From contig JAJRVS010000395.1 in the NCBI GenBank assembly GCA_024277195.1, forward strand, positions 1 to 39,573: a stretch of DNA of 39,573 nt. The letters run 5' to 3'. Within the stretch, counting starts at the first letter, position 1; every line of letters starts with the position of its first letter. Below, one piece after another: positions 7,399-14,926 of the stretch. The position numbers were made by a program, and so were the translations under genes. Source of the DNA: Verrucomicrobiota bacterium (GTDB lineage Bacteria > Verrucomicrobiota > Verrucomicrobiia > Verrucomicrobiales > DEV007). The notes beneath the pieces were generated by a model that was not told where the DNA came from, ran no database searches, and saw only the letters and a list, made by a program, of their open reading frames with translations.

Positions 7399-9522
7399 TT
7401 GTCGCTGCCCTTAATAGCGACCTATTATGTCGCACCTCGTGCTAAGCTATGGCAACAAAATAAATCTTATGCCGATCAGCCATTTCAAAACTGCCTTTCA
7501 ACGTCAATGCGCCCTTTGGATCCTGCGTGCCTTTCCCCCTCTGTGGGCAGGCGTCATTTTATTGGAGTATCTCGCCATGGCACTACCTATACAGACCATG
7601 ATATTTGTCGATATCTAAAAATTCCTGAACCAGATGAGAATTTTTCCCATGCTCAAGTGTTCGAAATAATGGACAAGATGCAAGCTGCTTTGGAGCTTAG
7701 TAATCGCATTATCGATTTACCCCTTCGCGCAAAGAAAAGTTTAAAGCTTTTCTCAAAATCAACAGGACTTCGTGAAGATGAATTAAAAGTTCTTGAGTTT
7801 TTTGTATGTCGGCAAATTGAAGCTGCATTAATAGACACTTGCCGAGTTCTTGACAAGTTCCTCCTATGTGATTCTGGCAGGTATTTAAGTAAGATGCTGG
7901 ATCTCCCTCAATCCACCGTCGAACGCTGTTTGGCATTAGACGGACCATTGAGAATCTGCGGGTTACTTGTTGAAGATATCCCTAACAACGTTGTCTTCAC
8001 CTCGACAGCAGCCGCACGGTTGCTCTTTTACAAAAAGTATAATGAAGTTGCGATCATGAAAGAATTTGGGGTGGCAGTTCCTGATGCTCCCAAACTTTCC
8101 TTAATTCACTACCCTCACCTGAAGGATGAACTAGGCCTCCTGTCAGCACACCTCAAACGAGTCACACAAAAGAAATGCCGTGGCGTCAATATTTTGCTGC
8201 ACGGTGTTCCCAGCACGGGCAAAACACAACTTACGCGCACAATCGGACAAGAGGTCGAAATACCCGTTTTTGAAATAAATACTTCAACTGGGGGAAAATT
8301 TCTCATTTCTCCCGAAGATCGACTCGAAAATCTAAGTTTTGCTGATACTTTTCTCTCCAATAGCCCTTCACTATTAGTCTTTGATGAAACCGAGGATGTT
8401 TTCAATTCATCATTTACCGAACGCTCCACCGCATCTTCTCACAAAGGCTGCTTCAATCAAATACTGGAACGCAACCGCTGCCCGGTTTTCTGGATCTCAA
8501 ATACCATCTGGGGGATGGACCCGGCATTTACCCGCCGCTTTGATATGATCATTGAAGTTCCCGTGCCTCGCAAAGCCGAACGCCGGGCAATCGTTGATTC
8601 CGTCATTGGTGATTTGATCGATGCGGAATGGGCGGGAAAAATCGCCGCCGAAGAAACCATCGCTCCAGCTGTTTTAGAGCGGGCTGGCAATGTGATCCGT
8701 AGCGTAAATGGAAAAGTCTCGCGAAGCCAGCAAGGCAAAAACGTAGCCCAGCTGCTTTCAAGCACCCTCAAGGCACAAGGCCATGCTGATCCTTTTAGGA
8801 GAAAAGCTGGGGCTGCGGATTGCAAGCACTACAATCTGGACTTTCTCAACACAAGTCAAGACCTCGGCTCCATCGCAAAAAACTTGCGCTCAAATCCATC
8901 CGCACGGCTTTGTCTGCACGGCCCAGCCGGTACGGGAAAAACCTCTTTCGGGCATTGGTTGGCCGCCGAACTCGATCTTCCCCTCATCACAAAAAAAGCA
9001 TCTGAACTGCTCGATCCCTATTTAGGCATGACCGAAAAACACATCGCAGCAGCTTTTGAAGAAGCCGCGAGCGAAGGAGCTATTTTATTGATAGATGAAG
9101 TGGATTCCTTTCTTGCTGAACGAACTCAATCGCGGAAATTCTGGGAAATCACCGCCGTGAATGAAATGCTCACTCAAATCGAATCCTTTACTGGTATCAT
9201 GATCGCTTCCACCAATCGCCTTGAAGCCCTTGATCCCGCCAGCTTGAGACGTTTTGATCTCAAGCTCTATTTTGATTATTTACGCGCAGAGCAAGTTGGG
9301 AATTTATTAAAAAAACAATGCCGGTTGCTCGGTTTACCCAAACCCTCAGCCAACAGCATTCGCGCAGCATCAAAGCTGACAGGTTGCACCCCGGGTGATT
9401 TTGCCTTGACGGCTCGTCGCCACCGCTTCGCGCCCTTTGCCCATGCGGATGACCTCATTGTCGCGCTCAAAGATGAACTCATTCACAAAAATATGATCAC
9501 TCGTCCTATAGGATTTATTTAA
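7399..9522 (+). CDS. Double AAA+ ATPase of a putative AAA-WYL-DUF2779 cassette
   Basis: A 707-residue protein with two AAA+ modules after an unassigned helical N-terminal region of about 250 residues. Module 1 has Walker A GVPSTGKT (269-276), Walker B LLVFDETED (D329, E330), and WISNTIWGMDPAFTRRFD as sensor and Arg-finger-like segment. Module 2 has GPAGTGKT (508-515), ILLIDEVDSF (D566, E567) and ASTNRLEALDPASLRRFD. The second module is closer to the ClpX/proteasomal-ATPase type consensus. The start is uncertain: TTG 7399 gives the longest frame, and ATG 7507 or ATG 7669 are alternatives without a clear ribosome site. The WYL gene follows 28 bp downstream. No protease, helicase or membrane part is visible, so it likely remodels a protein or nucleoprotein. 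The ATPase call is certain; the target is unknown. Confidence 0.88.
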   Translation: MSLPLIATYYVAPRAKLWQQNKSYADQPFQNCLSTSMRPLDPACLSPSVGRRHFIGVSRHGTTYTDHDICRYLKIPEPDENFSHAQVFEIMDKMQAALELSNRIIDLPLRAKKSLKLFSKSTGLREDELKVLEFFVCRQIEAALIDTCRVLDKFLLCDSGRYLSKMLDLPQSTVERCLALDGPLRICGLLVEDIPNNVVFTSTAAARLLFYKKYNEVAIMKEFGVAVPDAPKLSLIHYPHLKDELGLLSAHLKRVTQKKCRGVNILLHGVPSTGKTQLTRTIGQEVEIPVFEINTSTGGKFLISPEDRLENLSFADTFLSNSPSLLVFDETEDVFNSSFTERSTASSHKGCFNQILERNRCPVFWISNTIWGMDPAFTRRFDMIIEVPVPRKAERRAIVDSVIGDLIDAEWAGKIAAEETIAPAVLERAGNVIRSVNGKVSRSQQGKNVAQLLSSTLKAQGHADPFRRKAGAADCKHYNLDFLNTSQDLGSIAKNLRSNPSARLCLHGPAGTGKTSFGHWLAAELDLPLITKKASELLDPYLGMTEKHIAAAFEEAASEGAILLIDEVDSFLAERTQSRKFWEITAVNEMLTQIESFTGIMIASTNRLEALDPASLRRFDLKLYFDYLRAEQVGNLLKKQCRLLGLPKPSANSIRAASKLTGCTPGDFALTARRHRFAPFAHADDLIVALKDELIHKNMITRPIGFI

Positions 9523-9550
9523 CCCAATCACCCAATCACCCATAACCCTT

Positions 9551-10570
9551 ATGCCGAGAGTCAATAAAGAATCCACCCTGTCCCGTCAATGGGAGCTCAT
9601 GAAGCTGTTGCCCAGTCGTTTGCCTGGAAAAACCTCCAGCGAATTGCGCACCAACTTAGTGGACGCAGGTTATGATGTCACCAAACGAACCATCGAACGT
9701 GATCTTGTTGATTTGGCGAAAACCTTCTCATTGCTTAGCAATCAAAGCTCTAAACCCTACAGATGGTATTGGGAAAAAAGTGCACCCCTCACTATTTCCG
9801 CAATGAATCTGCCTGAAGCGGTCTCTCTCGGCTTGCTCGAAAATTTGCTTCGCCAGTTAGTTCCAGATACTTTTTATCGTGTTTTGAGAAGCCGTTTTGA
9901 CCAGGCTCGGAAAAAGCTAGGAAATCTGTCGAACAATCAATACGCTGAGTGGGCTGACATCGTTCGTTACATTCCTCCCGGCATAAGCTTCCTCCCTCCT
10001 GATATTCCCGCCAACCTCATGCATGAAGTGCAAAATGCTCTGCTCCAGCAAAAGCAACTCAAAATCGAATACCGCCCGGCAGACGCAAGTCAGAGCAAGG
10101 AACTATTGATCCACCCTCTGGCAATGGTTCAACAAGGAGTGCGCCCTTACCTTCTTGCCACTACCTTCAATTATGACAAACCCGTATTCTACGCCTTGCA
10201 TCGCATGGACTCCGCGGTGACAACAAGAGAAAAATCCCGGCGACCAAAAGGCTTCTCGTTGGAAAAATTCATGGATCGGGGCGGAGCCCAATTTGGAGGA
10301 GGCAAAAGCATCACCTTAAAAGCAAAAATCAGCGGCAGCTTGGCAGCTTTGCTCAAAGAAACACCGCTCTCGACCGATCAAAGAATTGTGGTAAAAAAAC
10401 AAGTGCAGCTTCTTACCGCAACCGTGTTTGATTCCTGGCAACTTCGCTTTTGGGTATTGTCACAAGGCGCCTCGATTCTTATTCAACAACCTAAAGCCCT
10501 AAAAAACGACATCGTCGCCGAGCTTGAAGAAACACTCAAATCCTACAGCGAGAACCAACTACCCCAATAA
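9551..10570 (+). CDS. WYL-domain transcriptional regulator
   Basis: A 339-residue protein with an N-terminal winged-helix DNA-binding region (about 8-60; RQWELMKLLPSRLPGKTSSELRTNLVDAGYDVTKRTIERDL, written here only to mark the family pattern SELR...TKRTIERDL). A central WYL domain follows (about 175-215), with LIHPLAMVQQGVRPYLLATTF; the eponymous Trp-Tyr-Leu reads Pro-Tyr-Leu. A C-terminal WCX-like extension ends the protein. WYL proteins sense nucleic-acid or nucleotide ligands and often control defence genes; that is family knowledge. Here it sits between the AAA+ ATPase and the nuclease gene, with gaps of 28 and 2 bp. It is probably the cassette's own regulator or ligand sensor. Confidence 0.88.
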   Translation: MPRVNKESTLSRQWELMKLLPSRLPGKTSSELRTNLVDAGYDVTKRTIERDLVDLAKTFSLLSNQSSKPYRWYWEKSAPLTISAMNLPEAVSLGLLENLLRQLVPDTFYRVLRSRFDQARKKLGNLSNNQYAEWADIVRYIPPGISFLPPDIPANLMHEVQNALLQQKQLKIEYRPADASQSKELLIHPLAMVQQGVRPYLLATTFNYDKPVFYALHRMDSAVTTREKSRRPKGFSLEKFMDRGGAQFGGGKSITLKAKISGSLAALLKETPLSTDQRIVVKKQVQLLTATVFDSWQLRFWVLSQGASILIQQPKALKNDIVAELEETLKSYSENQLPQ

Positions 10571-10572
10571 TC

Positions 10573-12066
10573 ATGCGCCACCTTTCAAAATCCAAAATCA
10601 TCGCTTATCGCCAATGCCCCAAACGCCTGTGGCTCGAAATCCATCGCCCAGACTTGCGTGATGATTCCAGTTCAGTGACCGCCTTTAGAATAGGCAACGA
10701 AGTAGGCGATGTGGCACGGGAGATCTATGATGATAATGGAACTCTCATCGAGATCGAAACTCTCGGATTCGAACAGGCTTTTGCCAAGAGTGCCGCTCTG
10801 CTGCAGAAAGGTGATGCCCCCATCTTTGAAGCAGGATTTAAAGCAGCCGGAGCACTGGCCTTCGCAGACGTGATGCTGCCACGGCTTTCAGAGTCCGGCC
10901 TCAGCTGGGATATGATTGAAGTCAAAGCAAGCACTGGCGTGAAAGACTATCACCGCGATGACATTGCCGTTCAGAATTATGTGGCAACTGCAGCTGGAGT
11001 GGATTTGACATCGGTTTCATTGGCGCATGTCAACAATGCCTTTGTCTATCCGGGCGATCGTGATTATCAGGGCCTGTTGCATGAAGTGGATTTCACCGAT
11101 GAGGTAAAATCCCGTCATGGAGAAGTTGCCAAGTGGATCGAAGAAGCTCGGAAAATCGCCGAACTCAGTGATGCGCCGGAAATTAAAACCGGTGAGCAAT
11201 GCCATCAGCCCCACCATTGTTCGTTCTGCAATTATTGCGCGCCTCACGAAGCGCCTGATGAAACCTCCGAGGAATACCCATTGTCCTCATTGCCTAATTT
11301 CAGTGCGGACAAACAGCAGGAAATGAAGTCACGAGCGATCTACGATCTGCGAGAAGTGCCCGATGACTATCTATCCTGGAAACAGTTGCGAGTGAAAGAA
11401 CAAAGCCAAACGGGTGAAGCTTATTTTGATGCCAAAGGAGCCGCCGCAGACCTTGCTCTCCACGGATTCCCCTCAAGGTTCCTTGATTTCGAAACCGCCA
11501 TGTTCGCCGTTCCTATTTGGAAAGGAACACGCCCCTACCAGCAAGTTCCTTTTCAATTCAGCCTTCACAACATAGATGAAACAGGCACTTTAATTCACCA
11601 TGAATTTCTCGATCTGAGTGGATCGGATCCCTCTGAAGCTCTCACCGTCGCACTGATAAAACACTGCGGCAATGAAGGCCCTGTATTCACCTACAATGCA
11701 AGTTTTGAAAAACGCGTCATGCGGGATCTAGGTGAACGTTTTCCACAGTACCAACTTGCTCTCGACGCCATCATAGCAAGGGTGATCGATCTGCTGCCTG
11801 TCGCCCGCAACCGATACTACCACCCGAGTCAACACGGAAGCTGGAGCCTCAAGTCCGTGCTGCCAGCAATCTGTCCCGAGCTATCTTACGAAAATCTCAC
11901 CGGCGTTGCGGACGGCAGCATGGCCGTCGATGCCTTCAAAGAAGCCATCGCCCTTGAAACCTCACCCGAGCAAAAGAAAACTATCGAGCACCAACTGCTC
12001 GATTACTGCCAACTCGACACCTTAGCTTTGGTGGAAATTTGGAAGTTTTTCCGTGGGATAAATTAA
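10573..12066 (+). CDS. DUF2779 protein: Cas4-like PD-(D/E)XK plus DEDD exonuclease-like domain
   Basis: A 497-residue protein. The N-terminal half resembles Cas4/RecB-type nucleases: C15 (YRQCPKRLW), D99, E116-V-K118, and a cysteine cluster C210, C216, C219, C222 that could hold an iron-sulfur cluster together with C15. The C-terminal half is the DUF2779 domain and looks DEDD/RNase H-like. It shows D305-x-E307 (FLDFETAMFA), YNASFEKR (N375, E379) and DYCQLDTLAL (D482). It starts 2 bp after the WYL stop, so it is translated from the same message. A nuclease acting on DNA or RNA is likely; the function of DUF2779 itself is not established. Length and motif order fit the family, and no residue appears lost. 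Confidence 0.87.
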   Translation: MRHLSKSKIIAYRQCPKRLWLEIHRPDLRDDSSSVTAFRIGNEVGDVAREIYDDNGTLIEIETLGFEQAFAKSAALLQKGDAPIFEAGFKAAGALAFADVMLPRLSESGLSWDMIEVKASTGVKDYHRDDIAVQNYVATAAGVDLTSVSLAHVNNAFVYPGDRDYQGLLHEVDFTDEVKSRHGEVAKWIEEARKIAELSDAPEIKTGEQCHQPHHCSFCNYCAPHEAPDETSEEYPLSSLPNFSADKQQEMKSRAIYDLREVPDDYLSWKQLRVKEQSQTGEAYFDAKGAAADLALHGFPSRFLDFETAMFAVPIWKGTRPYQQVPFQFSLHNIDETGTLIHHEFLDLSGSDPSEALTVALIKHCGNEGPVFTYNASFEKRVMRDLGERFPQYQLALDAIIARVIDLLPVARNRYYHPSQHGSWSLKSVLPAICPELSYENLTGVADGSMAVDAFKEAIALETSPEQKKTIEHQLLDYCQLDTLALVEIWKFFRGIN

Positions 12067-12077
12067 TAGCCGAAATT

Positions 12078-12479
12078 TCACCACCTGACTTCTATCTGAT
12101 AATCAGCAAAAGAGCGATCCCTCGTCAACACTCCCAGTTGGTGGTTGATGGCTTGGGCGATCAATATTCGATCAAAGGGGTCGCGGTGGTGCATAGGTAA
12201 ATCTTGAACCAAACGACAATCGGAAACACTGATATCCAACAACGACACCCCTATCCGCTTCAATTCAATTTGAAACGATTCATCCCAAGTTGATTCGATT
12301 TCAAAATCGAACCCTTTTGAGCCCTGCTTGATCGCTATTTCCCAGAAACTCGCCACCGAAGCGTAAAGCAAAAGATCTCCATCAATAGCCTCAGTCGCAG
12401 GAACCGACAGTCGTTGATCCCCATAAAGCATCCATAACAGCGCATGCGTATCCAACAGCCAGCCTTTGACCTTTTTCAT
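12078..12479 (-). CDS. vapC: PIN-domain toxin, VapC-like
   Basis: A 133-residue PIN-domain ribonuclease of a type II toxin-antitoxin module. The acidic residues expected of PIN enzymes are present: D10 in LLDTHALLW, E in SFWEIAIKQG, D in HRDPFDRILIAQA, and D in LTRDRSF. It overlaps its antitoxin by 4 bp (ATGA type). Its 3' end faces the DUF2779 gene with an 11-bp gap, with no visible terminator. Family members cut RNA, often tRNA or rRNA; the target here is unknown. Confidence 0.9.
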   Translation of the reverse strand: MKKVKGWLLDTHALLWMLYGDQRLSVPATEAIDGDLLLYASVASFWEIAIKQGSKGFDFEIESTWDESFQIELKRIGVSLLDISVSDCRLVQDLPMHHRDPFDRILIAQAINHQLGVLTRDRSFADYQIEVRW

Positions 12480-12724
12480 CTTTCCAGAGGTTCTTGGAAA
12501 TGATCCGCCAGCCCATCATTCAACTTAGCATCATCAAAAGAAGCACCCATCTGAAAAGGTCTACCTTTCAACCCGCCTATGCGACTTCCTTCGCCCCTTT
12601 CAAGCAAGGGCGATAGCCTGACCACTGGTTTATTACGCTTGGAAATAATCACCTCTTCCCCAGCAATGACCTTTTCAATCAAACGGGAAAGATGAGTTTT
12701 GGCTTCATGAATACTCACTTGCAT
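12476..12724 (-). CDS. Phd/YefM-type antitoxin of the PIN toxin
   Basis: An 82-residue antitoxin with a Phd/YefM N-terminal DNA-binding domain (MQVSIHEAKTHLSRLIEKV... GEEVIISKRNKPVVRL, to about residue 42). A disordered acidic C-terminal part would bind the toxin. ATG 12724 is preferred over TTG 12730. A 9-bp inverted repeat begins 8 bp upstream and is the likely autoregulatory operator. Phd-type antitoxins with PIN toxins are known but less classical than AbrB-type VapB. Confidence 0.88.
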   Translation of the reverse strand: MQVSIHEAKTHLSRLIEKVIAGEEVIISKRNKPVVRLSPLLERGEGSRIGGLKGRPFQMGASFDDAKLNDGLADHFQEPLER

Positions 12725-12731
12725 ACTCAAC

Positions 12732-12754
12732 TACTTAGTCTTTATGACTAAGTA
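12732..12754. promoter_or_regulatory. Inverted repeat, probable operator of the Phd-VapC module
   Basis: TACTTAGTC-TTTAT-GACTAAGTA has perfect 9-bp arms and a 5-nt spacer. It lies immediately upstream of the antitoxin ATG at 12724. The position and symmetry fit binding of a Phd-type dimer that represses its own operon. This is inference; no footprint is visible in sequence alone. Confidence 0.6.
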
Positions 12755-12810
12755 AATCAACCTTATTCCCGTCATTCTTGCTCAGAGAACACCGCCCCAC
12801 CAACACGCGG

Positions 12811-12840
12811 ATTACAAGAATCCACCTTGTTTGCAATCCC
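12811..12840 (+). repeat. 30-bp repeat, right copy
   Basis: The second copy of the 7199-7228 repeat, 28/30 identical and in direct orientation. It lies upstream of the Phd-VapC module. The outer inverted arms are ATTACAA/TTGCAAT with one mismatch. The pair encloses 5.6 kb holding the AAA+, WYL, DUF2779, VapC and Phd genes and nothing else. Confidence 0.75.
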
Positions 12841-12873
12841 CGCCAACATTTCCGCCTTCTCCGCCCCTGTATT

Positions 12874-12903
12874 ATTAGTGCCCATTCGTGTGAATTGGTG
12901 GTT
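12874..12903. repeat. Three degenerate 10-bp tandem units
   Basis: Three consecutive units of the form ATTnGTGnnn (ATTAGTGCCC, ATTCGTGTGA, ATTGGTGGTT) lie 34 bp right of the 30-bp repeat. This looks like a dispersed intergenic repeat. I believe similar strings are common between genes in PVC-type genomes, which is memory and not a search. Confidence 0.5.
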
Positions 12904-12941
12904 CTCCCTCCAACAAAACACCAAAAATCCAAACTCCGTGG

Positions 12942-12970
12942 TTGAAATTGCTTAAGAAATCTTAAATGAT
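12942..12970 (+). promoter_or_regulatory. Candidate promoter of parE-parC
   Basis: TTGAAA (12942-12947) and AATGAT (12965-12970) are separated by 17 bp and end 31 bp before the parE ATG. A small inverted repeat, TTAAG-AAAT-CTTAA, lies in the spacer. The match to the -10 consensus is only moderate. Confidence 0.35.
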
Positions 12971-13001
12971 AAGGAACTGAGGTTCAAACCCTTGAGACAC
13001 C

Positions 13002-14906
13002 ATGGCTAAAAGAGAAGCGGGCAGCTACACCGAAGACGACATCAAATCCCTCGACTGGCGGGAACACATCCGCCTGCGTCCAGGCATGTACATCGGCAAA
13101 CTAGGCGACGGCTCCTCCAACGATGACGGCCTCTACATCCTGCTCAAAGAGGTGATCGACAACTCGATCGATGAGTTTGTGATGGGATTTGGCAAATTGA
13201 TCGAAATCGAGATCGATGAAACGTTTGTCCGTGTGCGCGACCACGGCCGTGGCATCCCACTCGGCAAGCTGATGGATTGTGCCGCCAAAATCAATACCGG
13301 AGCCAAATACGACTCCGAAGCTTTCAAAAAATCGGTCGGTTTGAATGGGGTCGGGATCAAAGCGGTCAACGCGCTGTCCCATTTTTTCGAAATCCAGTCG
13401 GTGCGCGAAAACAAAACCAAAGCGATCGAGTTCTCCCGAGGCGAAGTGACGGACGAAGTCAAAAACGCTCGCAAAACGTCCGAAACCAACGGCACCTCGA
13501 TCTGTTTCGACGCCGATACAGAAATCTTCGGCGAGTTCAAATGGAACCTCGATTTTGTCGAGCAGATGCTGCGCAACTACGCTTATCTGAACACCGGGCT
13601 GACGCTCAGTCTCAACGGCAAAAAGTTCAAATCAAAAAACGGACTGCTCGATTTGCTCACGGAAAACCTAGGCGACCAGGAATTGCTCTACCCCATCGCC
13701 CACCTATCGGATCACGACATCGAAGTCGCCATCACTCACACCGAGCAAAGCGGCGAAGAATATTACGCTTTTGTCAACGGTCAGCACACCACCATGGGAG
13801 GAACCCACCTCGCAGCTCTGCGTGAAGGCATCGTCGCCACCATCCGCACCCACTTCAAAAAACAATACGAAGCCGCCGACATCCGCAACGGCATCGTCGC
13901 TGCGATCAGCATCAAGGTCGAAGAACCCGTTTTTGAGTCGCAGACCAAAACCAAACTCGGCTCATCCCTGATGGCACCCAAAGGCGAATCGGTGCGCTCT
14001 TTTATCGGCAACTTCCTCGGTCAGCACCTCGACAACCACCTGCACCGCAACCGCGATGCGGGTAAGGCTCTGGTGGAAAAAATCACCCGCTCCGAACGTG
14101 AGCGCAAAGAGCTCAAGGGAATCAAAAAACTCTCCCGCGACCGTGCCCGGGCATCCAAGGTTCACAACAAAAAGCTGCGTGACTGTCGCGCCCACCTCAA
14201 TACCCGCCATAAAAAGCGCGAGGCCAGCACTCTGTTCATCACTGAGGGTGATTCGGCCAGCGGTTCGATCACCAAAGCACGCGATGTCGAAACTCAGGCG
14301 GTGTTCAGCTTGCGCGGCAAACCCAAAAACACTTTTGAACTCACTCGCAAAATTGTTTACGAAAACGAAGAGTTCAATCTCTTGCAAGCAGCGCTCGACA
14401 TCGAGAACAACATGGACAACCTGCGCTACAATAAAGTCGTCATAGCGACCGATGCCGATGTGGATGGCATGCACATCCGTTTGCTGTTGCTGACTTTTTT
14501 CCTCCAGTTTTTCCCCGACCTGATCCGCGACGAGCACGTCTACATCCTGCAAACCCCACTGTTCAGGGTGCGCAACAAAAAGGAGACCCGTTATTGTTAC
14601 TCCGAAGAGGAACGACACGATGCGATCAAAGCACTCAAACCCAATCCCGAGATCACCCGATTCAAAGGGCTGGGGGAGATTTCACCCGATGAGTTCAAGG
14701 ACTTCATCGGCAAAACCATGCGCCTCGAGCCAGTCATCATGCCGCCTTCCCCGCGCGCTATTGAGGAATTGCTGACTTTTTATATGGGGAAAAATACTCC
14801 CGAGAGACAGCAATACATCATCAAAAACCTGCGTGTCGAAACCGACATCATCGATGACGATCCCGACACAAGCGTAGCGGATCAAAGTGCGGACAGTGCC
14901 GCTTAA
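13002..14906 (+). CDS. parE: DNA topoisomerase IV subunit B (ParE/GyrB type)
   Basis: The ATPase subunit of a type IIA topoisomerase, 634 residues, which decatenates or relaxes DNA together with the next gene product. The GHKL ATPase has [22 protein letters not shown] and [15 protein letters not shown] in its first 130 residues. The transducer follows ([15 protein letters not shown]). The TOPRIM domain has TEGDSASGS with E415, then [12 protein letters not shown] and [13 protein letters not shown]. The length fits ParE or short GyrB proteins, without the long insert of E. coli GyrB. parC begins 20 bp downstream. ParE is chosen over GyrB because of the pairing with a short A subunit. A true gyrase is probably elsewhere in the genome. 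Confidence 0.93.
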   Translation: MAKREAGSYTEDDIKSLDWREHIRLRPGMYIGKLGDGSSNDDGLYILLKEVIDNSIDEFVMGFGKLIEIEIDETFVRVRDHGRGIPLGKLMDCAAKINTGAKYDSEAFKKSVGLNGVGIKAVNALSHFFEIQSVRENKTKAIEFSRGEVTDEVKNARKTSETNGTSICFDADTEIFGEFKWNLDFVEQMLRNYAYLNTGLTLSLNGKKFKSKNGLLDLLTENLGDQELLYPIAHLSDHDIEVAITHTEQSGEEYYAFVNGQHTTMGGTHLAALREGIVATIRTHFKKQYEAADIRNGIVAAISIKVEEPVFESQTKTKLGSSLMAPKGESVRSFIGNFLGQHLDNHLHRNRDAGKALVEKITRSERERKELKGIKKLSRDRARASKVHNKKLRDCRAHLNTRHKKREASTLFITEGDSASGSITKARDVETQAVFSLRGKPKNTFELTRKIVYENEEFNLLQAALDIENNMDNLRYNKVVIATDADVDGMHIRLLLLTFFLQFFPDLIRDEHVYILQTPLFRVRNKKETRYCYSEEERHDAIKALKPNPEITRFKGLGEISPDEFKDFIGKTMRLEPVIMPPSPRAIEELLTFYMGKNTPERQQYIIKNLRVETDIIDDDPDTSVADQSADSAA

Positions 14907-14926
14907 CTTTTTATATTTTCTGACTC

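Noticed and set aside
9520-9545. Tandem CCCAATCAC repeats between the AAA+ and WYL genes
   Set aside because: Only two and a half short units; too little to call a regulatory element.
13277-13825. Open frames of up to about 180 residues in other frames over parE and parC
   Set aside because: They overlap strongly conserved topoisomerase genes, are rich in Arg/His or low-complexity residues, and show no family pattern.
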